Source: Helicobacter rappini
GTDB taxonomy: Bacteria > Campylobacterota > Campylobacteria > Campylobacterales > Helicobacteraceae
Reading direction: 5' to 3'
NCBI RefSeq assembly: GCF_900198625.1
Contig: NZ_FZPK01000035.1
Span: 1 to 51,031 of the forward strand
DNA: 51,031 nt
A model generated the notes under the pieces. The model was not told the DNA's origin. It worked only from the letters and a program-made list of their open reading frames with translations, and made no database searches. The position numbers and the translations under genes were made by a program. Shown piece by piece: positions 34,463 through 43,235 of the stretch. Within the stretch, counting starts at the first letter, position 1. Every line of letters starts with the position of its first letter.

Positions 34463-35490
34463 TTAAATTATACTTCTCCCCACTACAAGCAGTGAGCCAC
34501 CAAATGGGGCGCTAAGATTTTGTGGGAGAAGTTTCTGAATCTTATTTTCTAGCCGACAGATTCCTAGTAATGCTTTATTGATAAGTGCGGGCGGTGGCGT
34601 ATCGCGTAATTCTTCTTTGTGAGATTCTGCCACAGATTCTGTGTTTGTGCTAGATTTTTCGCTAGATTCTGTATGAGAATCTAATGTGTTATTTTGCTGA
34701 CTTGCTTGAGATTTTGCAATATGAGAATCTTGCGTTGGATATGGTGCAGAATGCAGCAATGCCCTAACCCAAAGCAATGGCGTAATAGAAATGAAAAAAT
34801 ACTTCGCACATACAATCTCAAAGCCACTTTGCTGCATAAGAGCGACAAGCTCATTTTTAGTATATCGCCGCTTATGATGCACGCTCACATCGTGGGCATT
34901 CCACAGCCATTTATGTGCTGGGACACTTAGAGCTAAAAGGCTTTTTGTATTATTTTTTAGCATACTTTTCATATTTTTTAACGCTACTAAATCATCATCA
35001 ATGTGTTCTAACACATCAAAGGCAAAAATGCAGTCAAACTCATCTGCAAAAGGCACATCAAGCAAGTCCATACAATATAAATCCTTTATGCCATAGGTTT
35101 TAGCGTATTCTAAGCCTTGCGGGTGGATTTCACCTAATGCAATATTATTAAAACCTTGCGATAAAAAATGCCTTGTAACACTTCCTGTGCCAGCCCCTAC
35201 ATCTAGAATCTTTGTGCTTTTGCCATTATCTTGCGGATACAAAGAAGCCAAAATGCGACTTATCTCTTGATAGATAAACTCTCGTCTTGCAATATGCCAA
35301 AAATGCTTATTTTCAGCTAGATATAGCATATCCATACCTTCACTTGGGAAGTGAAAGTTTGCATTAGATTCTGCATTTAAGCTAGATTTAGAAGTGTCGC
35401 TAGTGTCTGTGTCTAGTGTGTTTGATACAATGGGGGGGGGGGGGTAAAGTATGTGATACCATTTATAGTATGAGAATCTTTTATCTGCAT
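34463..35490 (-). CDS. Phase-variable SAM-dependent methyltransferase (frame OFF here)
   Basis: Class I methyltransferase: motif I ILDVGAGTGS, acidic strand end ALGEIHPQG, and FDVLEHIDDD. Domain order fits the UbiE/Methyltransf-11 type that modifies lipids, glycans or small molecules. ATG 35490, 12 bases after dapB with CGGAG upstream, opens MQIKDSHTINGITYF, then enters a C13 tract (35432-35444) and stops soon after. One added C (or two removed) joins it to IVSNTLDTDTSDTSKSSLN and the catalytic domain to 34463, about 342 residues. With 13 C only an internal start at 35335 remains. A Ser/Glu-rich insert near 34610-34740 contains several AGATTCT words. Last gene of the trxA-trxB-dapB operon. 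Confidence 0.8.
35432..35444 (+). repeat. G13 homopolymer tract (phase-variation switch)
   Basis: Thirteen consecutive G on + (C on the coding strand), the only G/C run of this length in the window. Such tracts change length by slippage during replication in Helicobacter and Campylobacter. It lies between codon 15 and the catalytic domain of the methyltransferase gene. Confidence 0.9.
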
Positions 35491-35502
35491 AATCACTCCG
35501 TA

Positions 35503-36264
35503 TTAAAACTCAAAAATATCTTGCATACTATAAAGCCCATTTTGCTGTCTAACAAGCCAAAGGGCTGCATGCAAAGCACCTTTTGCAAAGGTAGCCCTTG
35601 AAGTTGCATTATGCGTTAGCTCGATATACTCACCATCAGCATAGAATCCAACGACATGCCGACCGACAACATCGCCACCACGAAGACTTAGCACGCCGAT
35701 TTCATCTTTATTACGCAATGCTATGCCCTCCCTGCCAAACTTAAGGGCATTTTCATCTAGGTTTCTAGCACTTGCTGCAGTTTGTGCGAGAGTTAGGGCT
35801 GTGCCTGATGGCGCGTCCTTTTTATAGCGATGATGAATCTCTGTGATTTCAATATCATAGTTGCGAAGTTGCACACTCAGCAGGGCAACAAGCTTATTTA
35901 GCATAGCCACACCTTCACTCATATTTGTCGCGTATAGAATAGGCATAGCTTTGCTACATTCATTTAAAAGCTCAATGTGTGATGGTTGCAAACCTGTTGT
36001 GCCGATTACAAGTGGTGTGGGGTGTGTCTTTGCATACTCTAGCAGATTCCCAGTTGCCTCTGCACTTGAGAAATCAATGATGACTTGACTTGATTCTAAA
36101 AAATCAGCCATACTGCTTGTAACAAGCGTATTTGATGGAATGTTATATTGCAATTCATTCCGCACATACACACTTGCCAGACTAGCTTTTTTAGATTCTA
36201 GAATCTCATCAATTAATAATTTACCTACTCTACCTGTTGCCCCAAAGATACCAATTTCTAGCAT
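35503..36264 (-). CDS. dapB: 4-hydroxy-tetrahydrodipicolinate reductase DapB
   Basis: NAD(P)H-dependent step of the diaminopimelate/lysine route, feeding peptidoglycan. 253 residues, normal. Rossmann glycine loop GATGRVGK (8-15), GTTGL (88-92), and the catalytic segment EIHHRYKKDAPSGTA (142-156) with the active His and Lys. Start 36264 lies 43 bases after trxB in the same direction. The end is 12 bases before the phase-variable methyltransferase. Confidence 0.97.
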   Translation of the reverse strand: MLEIGIFGATGRVGKLLIDEILESKKASLASVYVRNELQYNIPSNTLVTSSMADFLESSQVIIDFSSAEATGNLLEYAKTHPTPLVIGTTGLQPSHIELLNECSKAMPILYATNMSEGVAMLNKLVALLSVQLRNYDIEITEIHHRYKKDAPSGTALTLAQTAASARNLDENALKFGREGIALRNKDEIGVLSLRGGDVVGRHVVGFYADGEYIELTHNATSRATFAKGALHAALWLVRQQNGLYSMQDIFEF

Positions 36265-36307
36265 AGCCTACCTTTTTAATATTTTTGCCTTTTAATATTT
36301 TGTGCTT

Positions 36308-37255
36308 TTAATGTTTTTGCTCTAAATATGCAATAGCTTCAAGTGCAGCTTGTGCGCCATCTCCAGCAGCACATACAACCTGCTTTGGTGCATCTATGCG
36401 TATATCACCTGCGGCAAATAGACCTGCCACATTTGTGTGCATTTTTAGATCCACTACCACAGAACCATAGGAATCTACTTCGCAAAGAAATGAGCCATCT
36501 TCCTGTTTTAATATTTGATTATTGACTTCATAGCCAACAAACTCAAATATGACCGGCACTTCTAGCTTCTCTTCCTTATTTGTATTAAGATTCTTAATCG
36601 TTAGACCGCTTACACCATTTTCATCGCCACAAATTTCTGTAACGACATAGGGGGTTAGGAAATTTATTAACTCATTGCTTTTTGCGTGTTGAACCGTTAC
36701 CGGTGCGGCTCTAAAGCCATCTCTTCTATGGATAAGATGCACTTTTGAAGCAAACTTTGTAAGATATATCGCTTCTTCTAATGCGGTATCTCCACCACCA
36801 AGCACAGCAACCTCTCGTTTCTTATAAAAAAACGCATCGCAAGTAGCACATGTGCTAACACCCTTACCCCAAAACTCTTGCTCGCCTTTAATATTTGACT
36901 TTTTGGGGCGACCACCTGTTGTGATAATCACACTTCTTGCTTCCTGTGTCTCTTCACCTTTACCTTGATTATGGATAATATGAAAAATATCGCCATGCTT
37001 CTCAACGCGTATGACTTCTGACATCGCATGTTTCAAACCGAAACGAAAGCATTGCTCCTGCCATGGCTCCATAAAGTCAAGCCCCGACTTTATCTCTCTC
37101 ACACCCGGATAGTTTTCAATCTCACTGCTACCCGTAATCTGTCCGCCCGGCATTCCCTTTTCATATAGCACCACATCTTTTATACCACCTCGTGTAGCAT
37201 ACAGACCTGCAGATAGTCCCGCAGGACCGCCACCAATGATTGCTAAATCTATCAT
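36308..37255 (-). CDS. trxB: Thioredoxin reductase TrxB
   Basis: FAD enzyme that reduces thioredoxin with NADPH. 315 residues. FAD loop [13 protein letters not shown] (8-20), redox pair CATC (136-139), NADPH loop GGGDTALE (153-160) and the second FAD motif GLFAAGDIR near 278-286. Transcribed 24 bases after trxA, so substrate and enzyme are made together. Such thioredoxin systems support peroxiredoxin; one is encoded at 39703-40299. Confidence 0.97.
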   Translation of the reverse strand: MIDLAIIGGGPAGLSAGLYATRGGIKDVVLYEKGMPGGQITGSSEIENYPGVREIKSGLDFMEPWQEQCFRFGLKHAMSEVIRVEKHGDIFHIIHNQGKGEETQEARSVIITTGGRPKKSNIKGEQEFWGKGVSTCATCDAFFYKKREVAVLGGGDTALEEAIYLTKFASKVHLIHRRDGFRAAPVTVQHAKSNELINFLTPYVVTEICGDENGVSGLTIKNLNTNKEEKLEVPVIFEFVGYEVNNQILKQEDGSFLCEVDSYGSVVVDLKMHTNVAGLFAAGDIRIDAPKQVVCAAGDGAQAALEAIAYLEQKH

Positions 37256-37279
37256 GGAATCTTCCTGTATGTTACGATA

Positions 37280-37597
37280 TTACAACAAAGCGTTAAGTTT
37301 ATCCGCAAGGACTGCCTTTGTAGTAGCACCAATGACTTGATCTACTATCTCACCATTTTTCATAAATATAATGGTTGGAATACTGCGGATTCCAAATTGT
37401 GCGCTCAACGCTTCCTCTTCATCTGTATTGACTTTACAAATATTTGCACGACCAGCAAAATCTGCTGCTAATTCATCAATGACTGGTGCTAACATGCGGC
37501 ATGGACCACACCAAGGCGCCCAAAAATCCACAAGAGAAATGCCATTTTGTGTTACTTCTGCAAAATTACTTTGATTTAACTCAATATATTGTCCCAT
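37280..37597 (-). CDS. trxA: Thioredoxin TrxA
   Basis: 105 residues, standard thioredoxin fold with active site WCGPC at 29-33 and the cis-Pro segment RSIPTIIFMKNG near 72-83. RBS AAGGAG before ATG 37597. First gene of the trxA-trxB-dapB-methyltransferase cluster. Cytoplasmic electron donor for peroxiredoxins and other reductases. Confidence 0.98.
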   Translation of the reverse strand: MGQYIELNQSNFAEVTQNGISLVDFWAPWCGPCRMLAPVIDELAADFAGRANICKVNTDEEEALSAQFGIRSIPTIIFMKNGEIVDQVIGATTKAVLADKLNALL

Positions 37598-37761
37598 AAT
37601 ATGCTCCTTAAATTAACATAAATTACAACCGCATATTTACTCAAAATAAAGCGGTGTTACATTGTAGCGTTTTAATATAAATATTGTATATTTCATGGAT
37701 ATTTATTTTATCTCTCTTAGTCCTATCAATATAAAAGGTAAAGATTCTCATTTAAGCTCTA

Positions 37762-38592
37762 TTATAAACTCACTTTCAAGGCTTCCGCCATAATCTTTGC
37801 TATATGCATAAATTGCATGTCTTGTATCTCCATATCATGAAAATACATTAGAGCTAGAGCACCTTGATACACAAGCATTGCTTTACCATCTAGGGCTTGT
37901 GTATAACGCTTTGCTAAAGCACAAAATGGCGTATCGCCAGCTTGATACATTAAATCATAGGCAAGCCTGCTTTGCTGCAATAAGGGAATTAAAATCTCTT
38001 CTTGCATGGGCAACACACCCTTAACACTAGCACTTGTTGCATTCACTATAATATCATAGCACTCTGTCTTGCCCCCTAAATCAGCAAAACTTAGAGTTTC
38101 GCCAAATTGGCTAAAATATGCGAGTTTCTCTGTGCTGCGATTAGCAATTGTAAGATTGATATTATTTCTAAATAAAATGGTCGCAATACTTCTTGCACTG
38201 CCACCTGCACCAAGCAATAAAACATGCTTTGGATTATGACTTTTTATCGCATGGTAAAATCCCTCTGCATCAGTGTTGTATCCTATTAACTTATAATCTT
38301 TACGCACAATTGTATTGACTGCACAAATCTCATTTGCAATACCTTGAATGCTATCTAATGCCCTAAAACATGTCTCTTTAAAAGGCAGAGTAACATTCAC
38401 ACCTGCTAAATCACTCGATAGAATAAAATCAGCCAAATGGCTAGAATCTATATCTTGTGGAAGACAAAAGCGCGTATAAAATGAGTTTAGCCCTAACTTT
38501 TGCAAGGCATAATTATGCATAAGTGGCGATAATGAATGCTTGATGGGATTACCAATGACAGCTAGAAGTTTTAGTTGTTGTGTGTTTTGCAT
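37762..38592 (-). CDS. aroE: Shikimate dehydrogenase AroE
   Basis: NADPH-dependent reduction of 3-dehydroshikimate to shikimate in aromatic amino acid synthesis. 276 residues. Shikimate site SLSP (20-23), catalytic Lys72 in LPFKE and Asp108 in YNTDAEG, and NADP loop GAGGSAR (128-134). 164 bases separate it from trxA, so it may be independently transcribed. Confidence 0.96.
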   Translation of the reverse strand: MQNTQQLKLLAVIGNPIKHSLSPLMHNYALQKLGLNSFYTRFCLPQDIDSSHLADFILSSDLAGVNVTLPFKETCFRALDSIQGIANEICAVNTIVRKDYKLIGYNTDAEGFYHAIKSHNPKHVLLLGAGGSARSIATILFRNNINLTIANRSTEKLAYFSQFGETLSFADLGGKTECYDIIVNATSASVKGVLPMQEEILIPLLQQSRLAYDLMYQAGDTPFCALAKRYTQALDGKAMLVYQGALALMYFHDMEIQDMQFMHIAKIMAEALKVSL

Positions 38593-38772
38593 AGAATCTC
38601 CATAATTTAAGATTATGTATTGTATAACAAAAGAAGTTATAGCATAAACATAATATAGAATCTATTTAAAAAAATGATAAAACCAAGCAGTATGAAAGGC
38701 AACTTCGCTATACCTAGGCTAATGAATCTGTCAGCAAAGTTTAAGGTATTGAATATAAATATGCATTGTATC

Positions 38773-39507
38773 TCAAGGCATCTTATTTTTACAATACTCT
38801 TCATACAAGGCTAGATCTTCGGGTGTGCCAATACCATGCATGGCGTTAGATTCTATATTATAGATTCCGATTTTTGCACCAGATTTTATTGCGTAATTAT
38901 AAACAGGACAAGTATAAAACTCATTATTAACGCGTTCATTTGCTATAATCATATCAATCGCACCATCAACAAACAACTTTCCGCGCATAAAAAGATAAAT
39001 CCCAACGGTAGCATGTGTGGAGATAGTTACTTTTTCTTTCACTTCTACAACTAAATTATTTTGTATTTTTGCAAATGACCATTTTGGATTTTTCTCTTTG
39101 TCCTCAAAAGTGAGTATAGAGCCACAAAGCTCTCTTTGCTTACAATCATTAATAAAATCAGCGATATTGTGCTCTATGATTTGATCGGTGTTTGCAATGA
39201 GTAGTGGTGTATCGTTATTCACATATCTATGTGCATATAAAATCGTGCAAACACTGCCTTCTGTAAGCTTATCTATACCAATAAGTTTTACATTCATATT
39301 GGGCAGTAACTCTTGTATAACCTGTTGTGTCTTTGCTAGATATTCATTTCGTGCGATGAGAATATAGTTTGCATTTGGATAATAAAGATTCTCTAAAACA
39401 CGCACAATCATTGGCTTACCCATTACATCAATGAGCGGTTTTGGATTTATAAATCCAGCCTTTGCAAAGCGAGAACCAAGCCCAGCCATAGGGATAACAA
39501 TATTCAT
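38773..39507 (-). CDS. Sugar-phosphate nucleotidyltransferase-like protein
   Basis: 244 residues. The N-terminal MNIVIPMAGLGSRFAKAGF with PKPLIDVMGKPMI is the NTP-binding signature of nucleotidyltransferases that make NDP-sugars. LIANTDQII carries the metal-binding Asp at the usual place. The single-domain size fits enzymes serving surface-polysaccharide or glycan synthesis rather than GlmU. No glycan genes flank it, so the sugar cannot be guessed. Ends with GIGTPEDL, a common C-terminal motif of this group. Confidence 0.85.
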   Translation of the reverse strand: MNIVIPMAGLGSRFAKAGFINPKPLIDVMGKPMIVRVLENLYYPNANYILIARNEYLAKTQQVIQELLPNMNVKLIGIDKLTEGSVCTILYAHRYVNNDTPLLIANTDQIIEHNIADFINDCKQRELCGSILTFEDKEKNPKWSFAKIQNNLVVEVKEKVTISTHATVGIYLFMRGKLFVDGAIDMIIANERVNNEFYTCPVYNYAIKSGAKIGIYNIESNAMHGIGTPEDLALYEEYCKNKMP

Positions 39508-39638
39508 TTGTATTTCCTTTAAGATGGTTTAAATATAGACTAATCCTAATATAAGATTCTAAAGAGAAAGTATATCAAAAATAGACGAGAAAAACTTACG
39601 ATAGGGATAAATATATGTATTGTGAGAAAGACAAAAGA

Positions 39639-39662
39639 CTCAAATCTTGTGATAGACTTGAG
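39639..39662 (-). terminator. Terminator of peroxiredoxin gene
   Basis: On the gene strand CTCAAGTC and GATTTGAG form an 8-bp stem (one G-U) around TATCACAA, followed by the T-rich TCTTTTGTCTTTC. It lies 41 bases past the stop codon. Confidence 0.7.
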
Positions 39663-39702
39663 CCATTCTGCTTAGATGGGAATGGTTTGAAAAATGCTTA
39701 GA

Positions 39703-40299
39703 TTAAAGTTTAGCGCTATTTTGTGAAAGATATTCTTTAACACCTTCAGTTGTAGCTTTCATACCTTTATCACCTTTTTGCCAGCCAGCAGGACATACTT
39801 CGCCGTGTTCTTTATGGAATAAAATCGCATCAACTAAACGCAAATATTCGTCCATATTTCTACCAAGTGGCAAGTCATTGATTGTTGCATGTCGCACGAT
39901 TTGATTCTCATCAATGATAAAGCTACCGCGTAATGCAACCGCACCGCCAAATAGCACATCATAATCTCTTGAAATCTGCTTTGTAATATCAGATACCATA
40001 GGGAAGCTAACTTGTCCTATACCACCCTCATTTACCGGTGTGTTTCTCCATGCAAAATGCACAACATCAGAGTCAATAGATACACCGATTACATTCACAC
40101 CGCGTTCATTAAAAGCTTTCACTCTCTTATCCATAGCGATGATTTCACTAGGGCATACAAAAGTAAAGTCTTTGGGCCAGAAAAATAGGACTGCACCATT
40201 TTTGCCTAAATTTTTACTTAATTCAAAATCATTTACAATGCTACCATTTGCTAATACAGCTGGAGCAGTAAAATCTGGGGCTTTTCTTGTTACTAACAT
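39703..40299 (-). CDS. 2-Cys peroxiredoxin (AhpC/TsaA)
   Basis: Thiol peroxidase that reduces H2O2, organic peroxides and peroxynitrite in the cytoplasm; it uses thioredoxin in Helicobacter (family knowledge; trxA/trxB are nearby). 198 residues. The peroxidatic Cys is C49 in FTFVCPSE, the resolving Cys about C169 in GEVCPAGW. An AAGGAG RBS precedes ATG 40299 and a Fur/PerR-like box lies upstream. Monocistronic, with its own terminator. Confidence 0.96.
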   Translation of the reverse strand: MLVTRKAPDFTAPAVLANGSIVNDFELSKNLGKNGAVLFFWPKDFTFVCPSEIIAMDKRVKAFNERGVNVIGVSIDSDVVHFAWRNTPVNEGGIGQVSFPMVSDITKQISRDYDVLFGGAVALRGSFIIDENQIVRHATINDLPLGRNMDEYLRLVDAILFHKEHGEVCPAGWQKGDKGMKATTEGVKEYLSQNSAKL

Positions 40300-40333
40300 A
40301 ATGTCTCCTTAAAAAAATATTAAACGATAACAA

Positions 40334-40344
40334 ATAATTATTAT
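40334..40344 (-). promoter_or_regulatory. Fur/PerR-like box upstream of peroxiredoxin gene
   Basis: ATAATTATTAT, a perfect match to the ATAATnATTAT core of Fur-family boxes, lies 35-45 bases before the start codon and inside a larger GATAA...TTATC palindrome. Position over the promoter fits repression by PerR or Fur. Which regulator binds is not readable. Confidence 0.6.
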
Positions 40345-40414
40345 CGCTTGTATTCTAGCAAATTTTGTTTAATAAAAATGCACTTGAACTCTACAAAAAA
40401 CATACGACTAGATT

Positions 40415-41551
40415 CTAATGATTCACATAATCTATTTGCTTCATAGCTACATTTTCTGTTGGCACTTTTTCTTGCTTTCTTGCTCGATATAAAAGCGGGT
40501 CAAAGAATACAAGTAATGGATAGCCTTTTTCTTTTAATGTGCTAAATGCACTCACAGGCAGGAAGTCATCTTTTGGATATTGCTGTTTTAAATCCATTGC
40601 CTCGCTTGTTTTGCCGACCTCAAGCAAGATATAAAAGTAGGCTAATACGCTTTGTTCTACTTCTTTGCTTAAAGTTTCAAAGACACTAAGCCAGAAATTA
40701 ATATTATCTTGTCGTAATAATTCACATATAGCAATGGCTAATCCTAGATATTCTCTCTCATTCATGCTTACCTTTTTGCATGTTTGTATTATCACATCTT
40801 TTTGTATGCTAATATTACCTTTCGCACATGTTTTCACAAGCCCTAGAAGTGTAGTGTATGTGAGATGATTTTTATCTAGATTCAATGCCTTCTGCAAGAC
40901 TTTTTGTTGCCCATTCAGTAAAACTTCCCATGCCTTATCATAAATTGCTTGTGTGCTGTTTTGTGTATAAAGATTCTGCCCCATAAAATCTTTATTAAAG
41001 TCTTGTTTCAGTGTATCAAATGCTTTTTGAGAATCATCTTTAATCGCATTTTTTGCATTGAGATTATAGAGTGGGTGGCTTGGATTTAAGCGTATTTTAG
41101 GATCATTTTTGCCATCTTCTATTTCTTTAAAGCTATTAAATATAGAATCTATCTTTTCATAGTTTGTGCTATGTGATTTTGTATCGGGCAATAAAATAAA
41201 TCTCTGCAAAGTCTTTGAAAGTGTCTTTAACTCTGTGTTTGAAAATACTCTCTCTCTTACAGGATTCCCTAACATTTGTTCTTGAATCTGTGTGAAAAGC
41301 TTCTCAATATCTCTATGCAAAGTCATGCTTTTAAATTTTTGCACAAGTGATGCAAAGCCCATAAAAAGCAAGGCAAGCACAAATAAAAATACTGCAGGCA
41401 AACATATCCATAATGCAACAGGCAAAGTTATACTAAACTCCACTAAAAGCGTATTTTGAAGTGTATAATAATCTGTGCTAATATAGAATGTATAAGCACC
41501 AACAAGCACTAAAAACAATAATGCAAAACTAAAAAAATATCGAATCTTCAT
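40415..41551 (-). CDS. Membrane-anchored protein of unknown function
   Basis: 378 residues. Two TM helices near the N-terminus (about 5-25 and 43-70) anchor a long soluble region with helical, TPR-like character (for example KVLQKALNLDKNHLTYTTLLG). The start overlaps the dksA stop by 4 bases. It is the last gene of the efp-IMPase-accD-rlmH-dksA run. The position suggests conservation in the group, but I do not recognise a named family. Confidence 0.75.
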   Translation of the reverse strand: MKIRYFFSFALLFLVLVGAYTFYISTDYYTLQNTLLVEFSITLPVALWICLPAVFLFVLALLFMGFASLVQKFKSMTLHRDIEKLFTQIQEQMLGNPVRERVFSNTELKTLSKTLQRFILLPDTKSHSTNYEKIDSIFNSFKEIEDGKNDPKIRLNPSHPLYNLNAKNAIKDDSQKAFDTLKQDFNKDFMGQNLYTQNSTQAIYDKAWEVLLNGQQKVLQKALNLDKNHLTYTTLLGLVKTCAKGNISIQKDVIIQTCKKVSMNEREYLGLAIAICELLRQDNINFWLSVFETLSKEVEQSVLAYFYILLEVGKTSEAMDLKQQYPKDDFLPVSAFSTLKEKGYPLLVFFDPLLYRARKQEKVPTENVAMKQIDYVNH

Positions 41552-41916
41552 GTTCTCTCCTTTTGCTTTTCGCTTTTTTCATAAATCTCGCGACAATTAA
41601 TACAGAATCTTGCATGCGGTTTTGCCTGCAATCTCTCAATGCCAATTTCATCTTCACACATTTCACAAATGCCATAGATTCCATCATCAAACTTCGCAAG
41701 AGACGCACTGATTTCTTTCATCTCTTTTTGATTGCGTTCTAACATGGAATCATCAAATCGCAGTTGTGATTGTGTAGAGATAATATCTGCATTTTCATTG
41801 AGTTTTAACGCACTCATCTCTTGTAAGCTTTTATGTAAGTTTAAGCTTAATCCATCTAAATATTCTAATCGTTTTTCTAATGTTTGTCTCAATGATAACA
41901 AATCTTCATCACGCAT
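41548..41916 (-). CDS. dksA: DksA/TraR-type zinc-finger protein
   Basis: 122 residues. An N-terminal coiled coil (about 5-75) that can enter the RNA polymerase secondary channel is followed by a four-Cys zinc finger: C84-x2-C87 and C105-x2-C108 (CEMCEDEIGIERLQAKPHAR, then FCINC). DksA modulates rRNA and stress promoters. The coiled-coil tip has an Asp-rich stretch. It overlaps the next gene by 4 bases and lies 12 bases after rlmH. Confidence 0.9.
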   Translation of the reverse strand: MRDEDLLSLRQTLEKRLEYLDGLSLNLHKSLQEMSALKLNENADIISTQSQLRFDDSMLERNQKEMKEISASLAKFDDGIYGICEMCEDEIGIERLQAKPHARFCINCREIYEKSEKQKERT

Positions 41917-41928
41917 TCTTTTTCCTTA

Positions 41929-42393
41929 CTAAAGCTTATGGTATGGGTGTTTATTGATAATACTCAGTGAGCGATAAATCTGTTCTACAAGCACAATTTT
42001 TGCGATTTCATGGCTAAAAGTTAGTGTGCTTAGACTGATTGTTTTATGCTGTTCTAATACTTCTTTTTCAAAGCCAAATGCCCCTGCAATAAAAAATTTT
42101 ATAATGCCACTTTGTGTGCTATAAGATTCTATCATGCGACTAAATCCTATTGAAGTAAGTTTTTCTCCCTCTGCATCAAGTAAAACGCTTTGCTTATCAA
42201 GGTATTTAGAAAATGCCATTGTATAGCTTTGCTTTGCGATATTAGAATCTTGCTTTTGTGCTTCTTGAATCTTTTTGTTAAAGAGATTAAAAAAGCTTAG
42301 TGTCGCACCAAATCCCTTGCAAGCCTTGCTATAATACTGCATTATATCCCCTAGCATTTCATTTTTATGAATTGTATATATATGTATTTTCAT
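41929..42393 (-). CDS. rlmH: 23S rRNA pseudouridine-1915 N3-methyltransferase RlmH
   Basis: SPOUT methyltransferase acting on helix 69 of 23S rRNA. 154 residues from ATG 42393 (MKIHIYTIHKN); three more residues upstream are unlikely. The knot motif FFIAGAFGF and the C-terminal HPYHKL are family signatures. It overlaps the end of accD by 29 bases, and linkage of rlmH with accD is common in Helicobacter. Confidence 0.93.
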   Translation of the reverse strand: MKIHIYTIHKNEMLGDIMQYYSKACKGFGATLSFFNLFNKKIQEAQKQDSNIAKQSYTMAFSKYLDKQSVLLDAEGEKLTSIGFSRMIESYSTQSGIIKFFIAGAFGFEKEVLEQHKTISLSTLTFSHEIAKIVLVEQIYRSLSIINKHPYHKL

Positions 42394-43234
42394 AAGGCAC
42401 AAGCATTTTAATAAGATCGCTTAAAGTATGCTTCAAATCTTTACGCGATACAATCATATCTATTAATCCATGTTCAAGCAAAAACTCTGCAGTTTGAAAG
42501 CCCTCTGGTAAATCTGTGCCAATTGTTTGCTTAATAACTCTTGCCCCTGCAAAGCCTATCATAGCACCCGGTTCTGCAATGATTATATCCCCTAAAAATG
42601 CAAATGACGCTGAAACACCCCCGAAAGTAGGGTCAGTTAGCACAGAGATATAAGGTAGTTTTGCTTCAGCAAGTTTGCCTAATGCCGCTGAAGTTTTTGC
42701 CATTTGCATGAGTGAATAGGTAGATTCTTGCATTCTAGCTCCACCACTTGTAGATACAATGATTAAGCCTTGCTTTTTGCTAATAGCACGATTGATTGCC
42801 CTTACAATCTTTTCACCCTCAACACTGCCTAAGCTACCACCCATAAATGAAAAATCAAAGATTACAATCTGTGCTTCTTTGCCATGTATAAGGGCTTCCC
42901 CTGATATAACCGCACTTTTTCTCTTTGTCTTTGCAAAGCCCTCTTCAATTCTTTTTGTATAGCTTTTTTTATCCACAAATGCAAGCGGATCGTTTGGAGC
43001 TAAATCATTGTCATATTCAATAAAAGTATCAGAATCACAAATAAGATTCAGTCTATCTTGTGCGTTGATTCTAAAATGATGGGAACATTTTGAACATACA
43101 TAAGAACTCTCAATCACTTCTTTATTATACATAACCGCACCGCAGCTGGGACATTTTGTCCAGTGTTGGGCTGCATCTTTTCTATCTCTAGAATCTTCTC
43201 GTTTAAAGTTTTTAAAAAAATCTGAAAAACCCAT
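42365..43234 (-). CDS. accD: Acetyl-CoA carboxylase carboxyltransferase beta subunit AccD
   Basis: Beta subunit of the carboxyltransferase that makes malonyl-CoA for fatty acid synthesis. 289 residues from ATG 43234, chosen for AAGGAAGG upstream. The N-terminal zinc ribbon is C28/C31 and C47/C50 (CPSC, CSKC), followed by the crotonase fold with STSGGARMQES and GGVSASFA. Directly follows the IMPase gene. Confidence 0.96.
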   Translation of the reverse strand: MGFSDFFKNFKREDSRDRKDAAQHWTKCPSCGAVMYNKEVIESSYVCSKCSHHFRINAQDRLNLICDSDTFIEYDNDLAPNDPLAFVDKKSYTKRIEEGFAKTKRKSAVISGEALIHGKEAQIVIFDFSFMGGSLGSVEGEKIVRAINRAISKKQGLIIVSTSGGARMQESTYSLMQMAKTSAALGKLAEAKLPYISVLTDPTFGGVSASFAFLGDIIIAEPGAMIGFAGARVIKQTIGTDLPEGFQTAEFLLEHGLIDMIVSRKDLKHTLSDLIKMLVPYENTYIYNS

Positions 43235-43235
43235 T

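Noticed and set aside
38690-38750. AGTATGAAAGGC...CTTCGCTATACC as a third palindromic element
   Set aside because: Only scattered similarity to the arms; no pairing between the halves.
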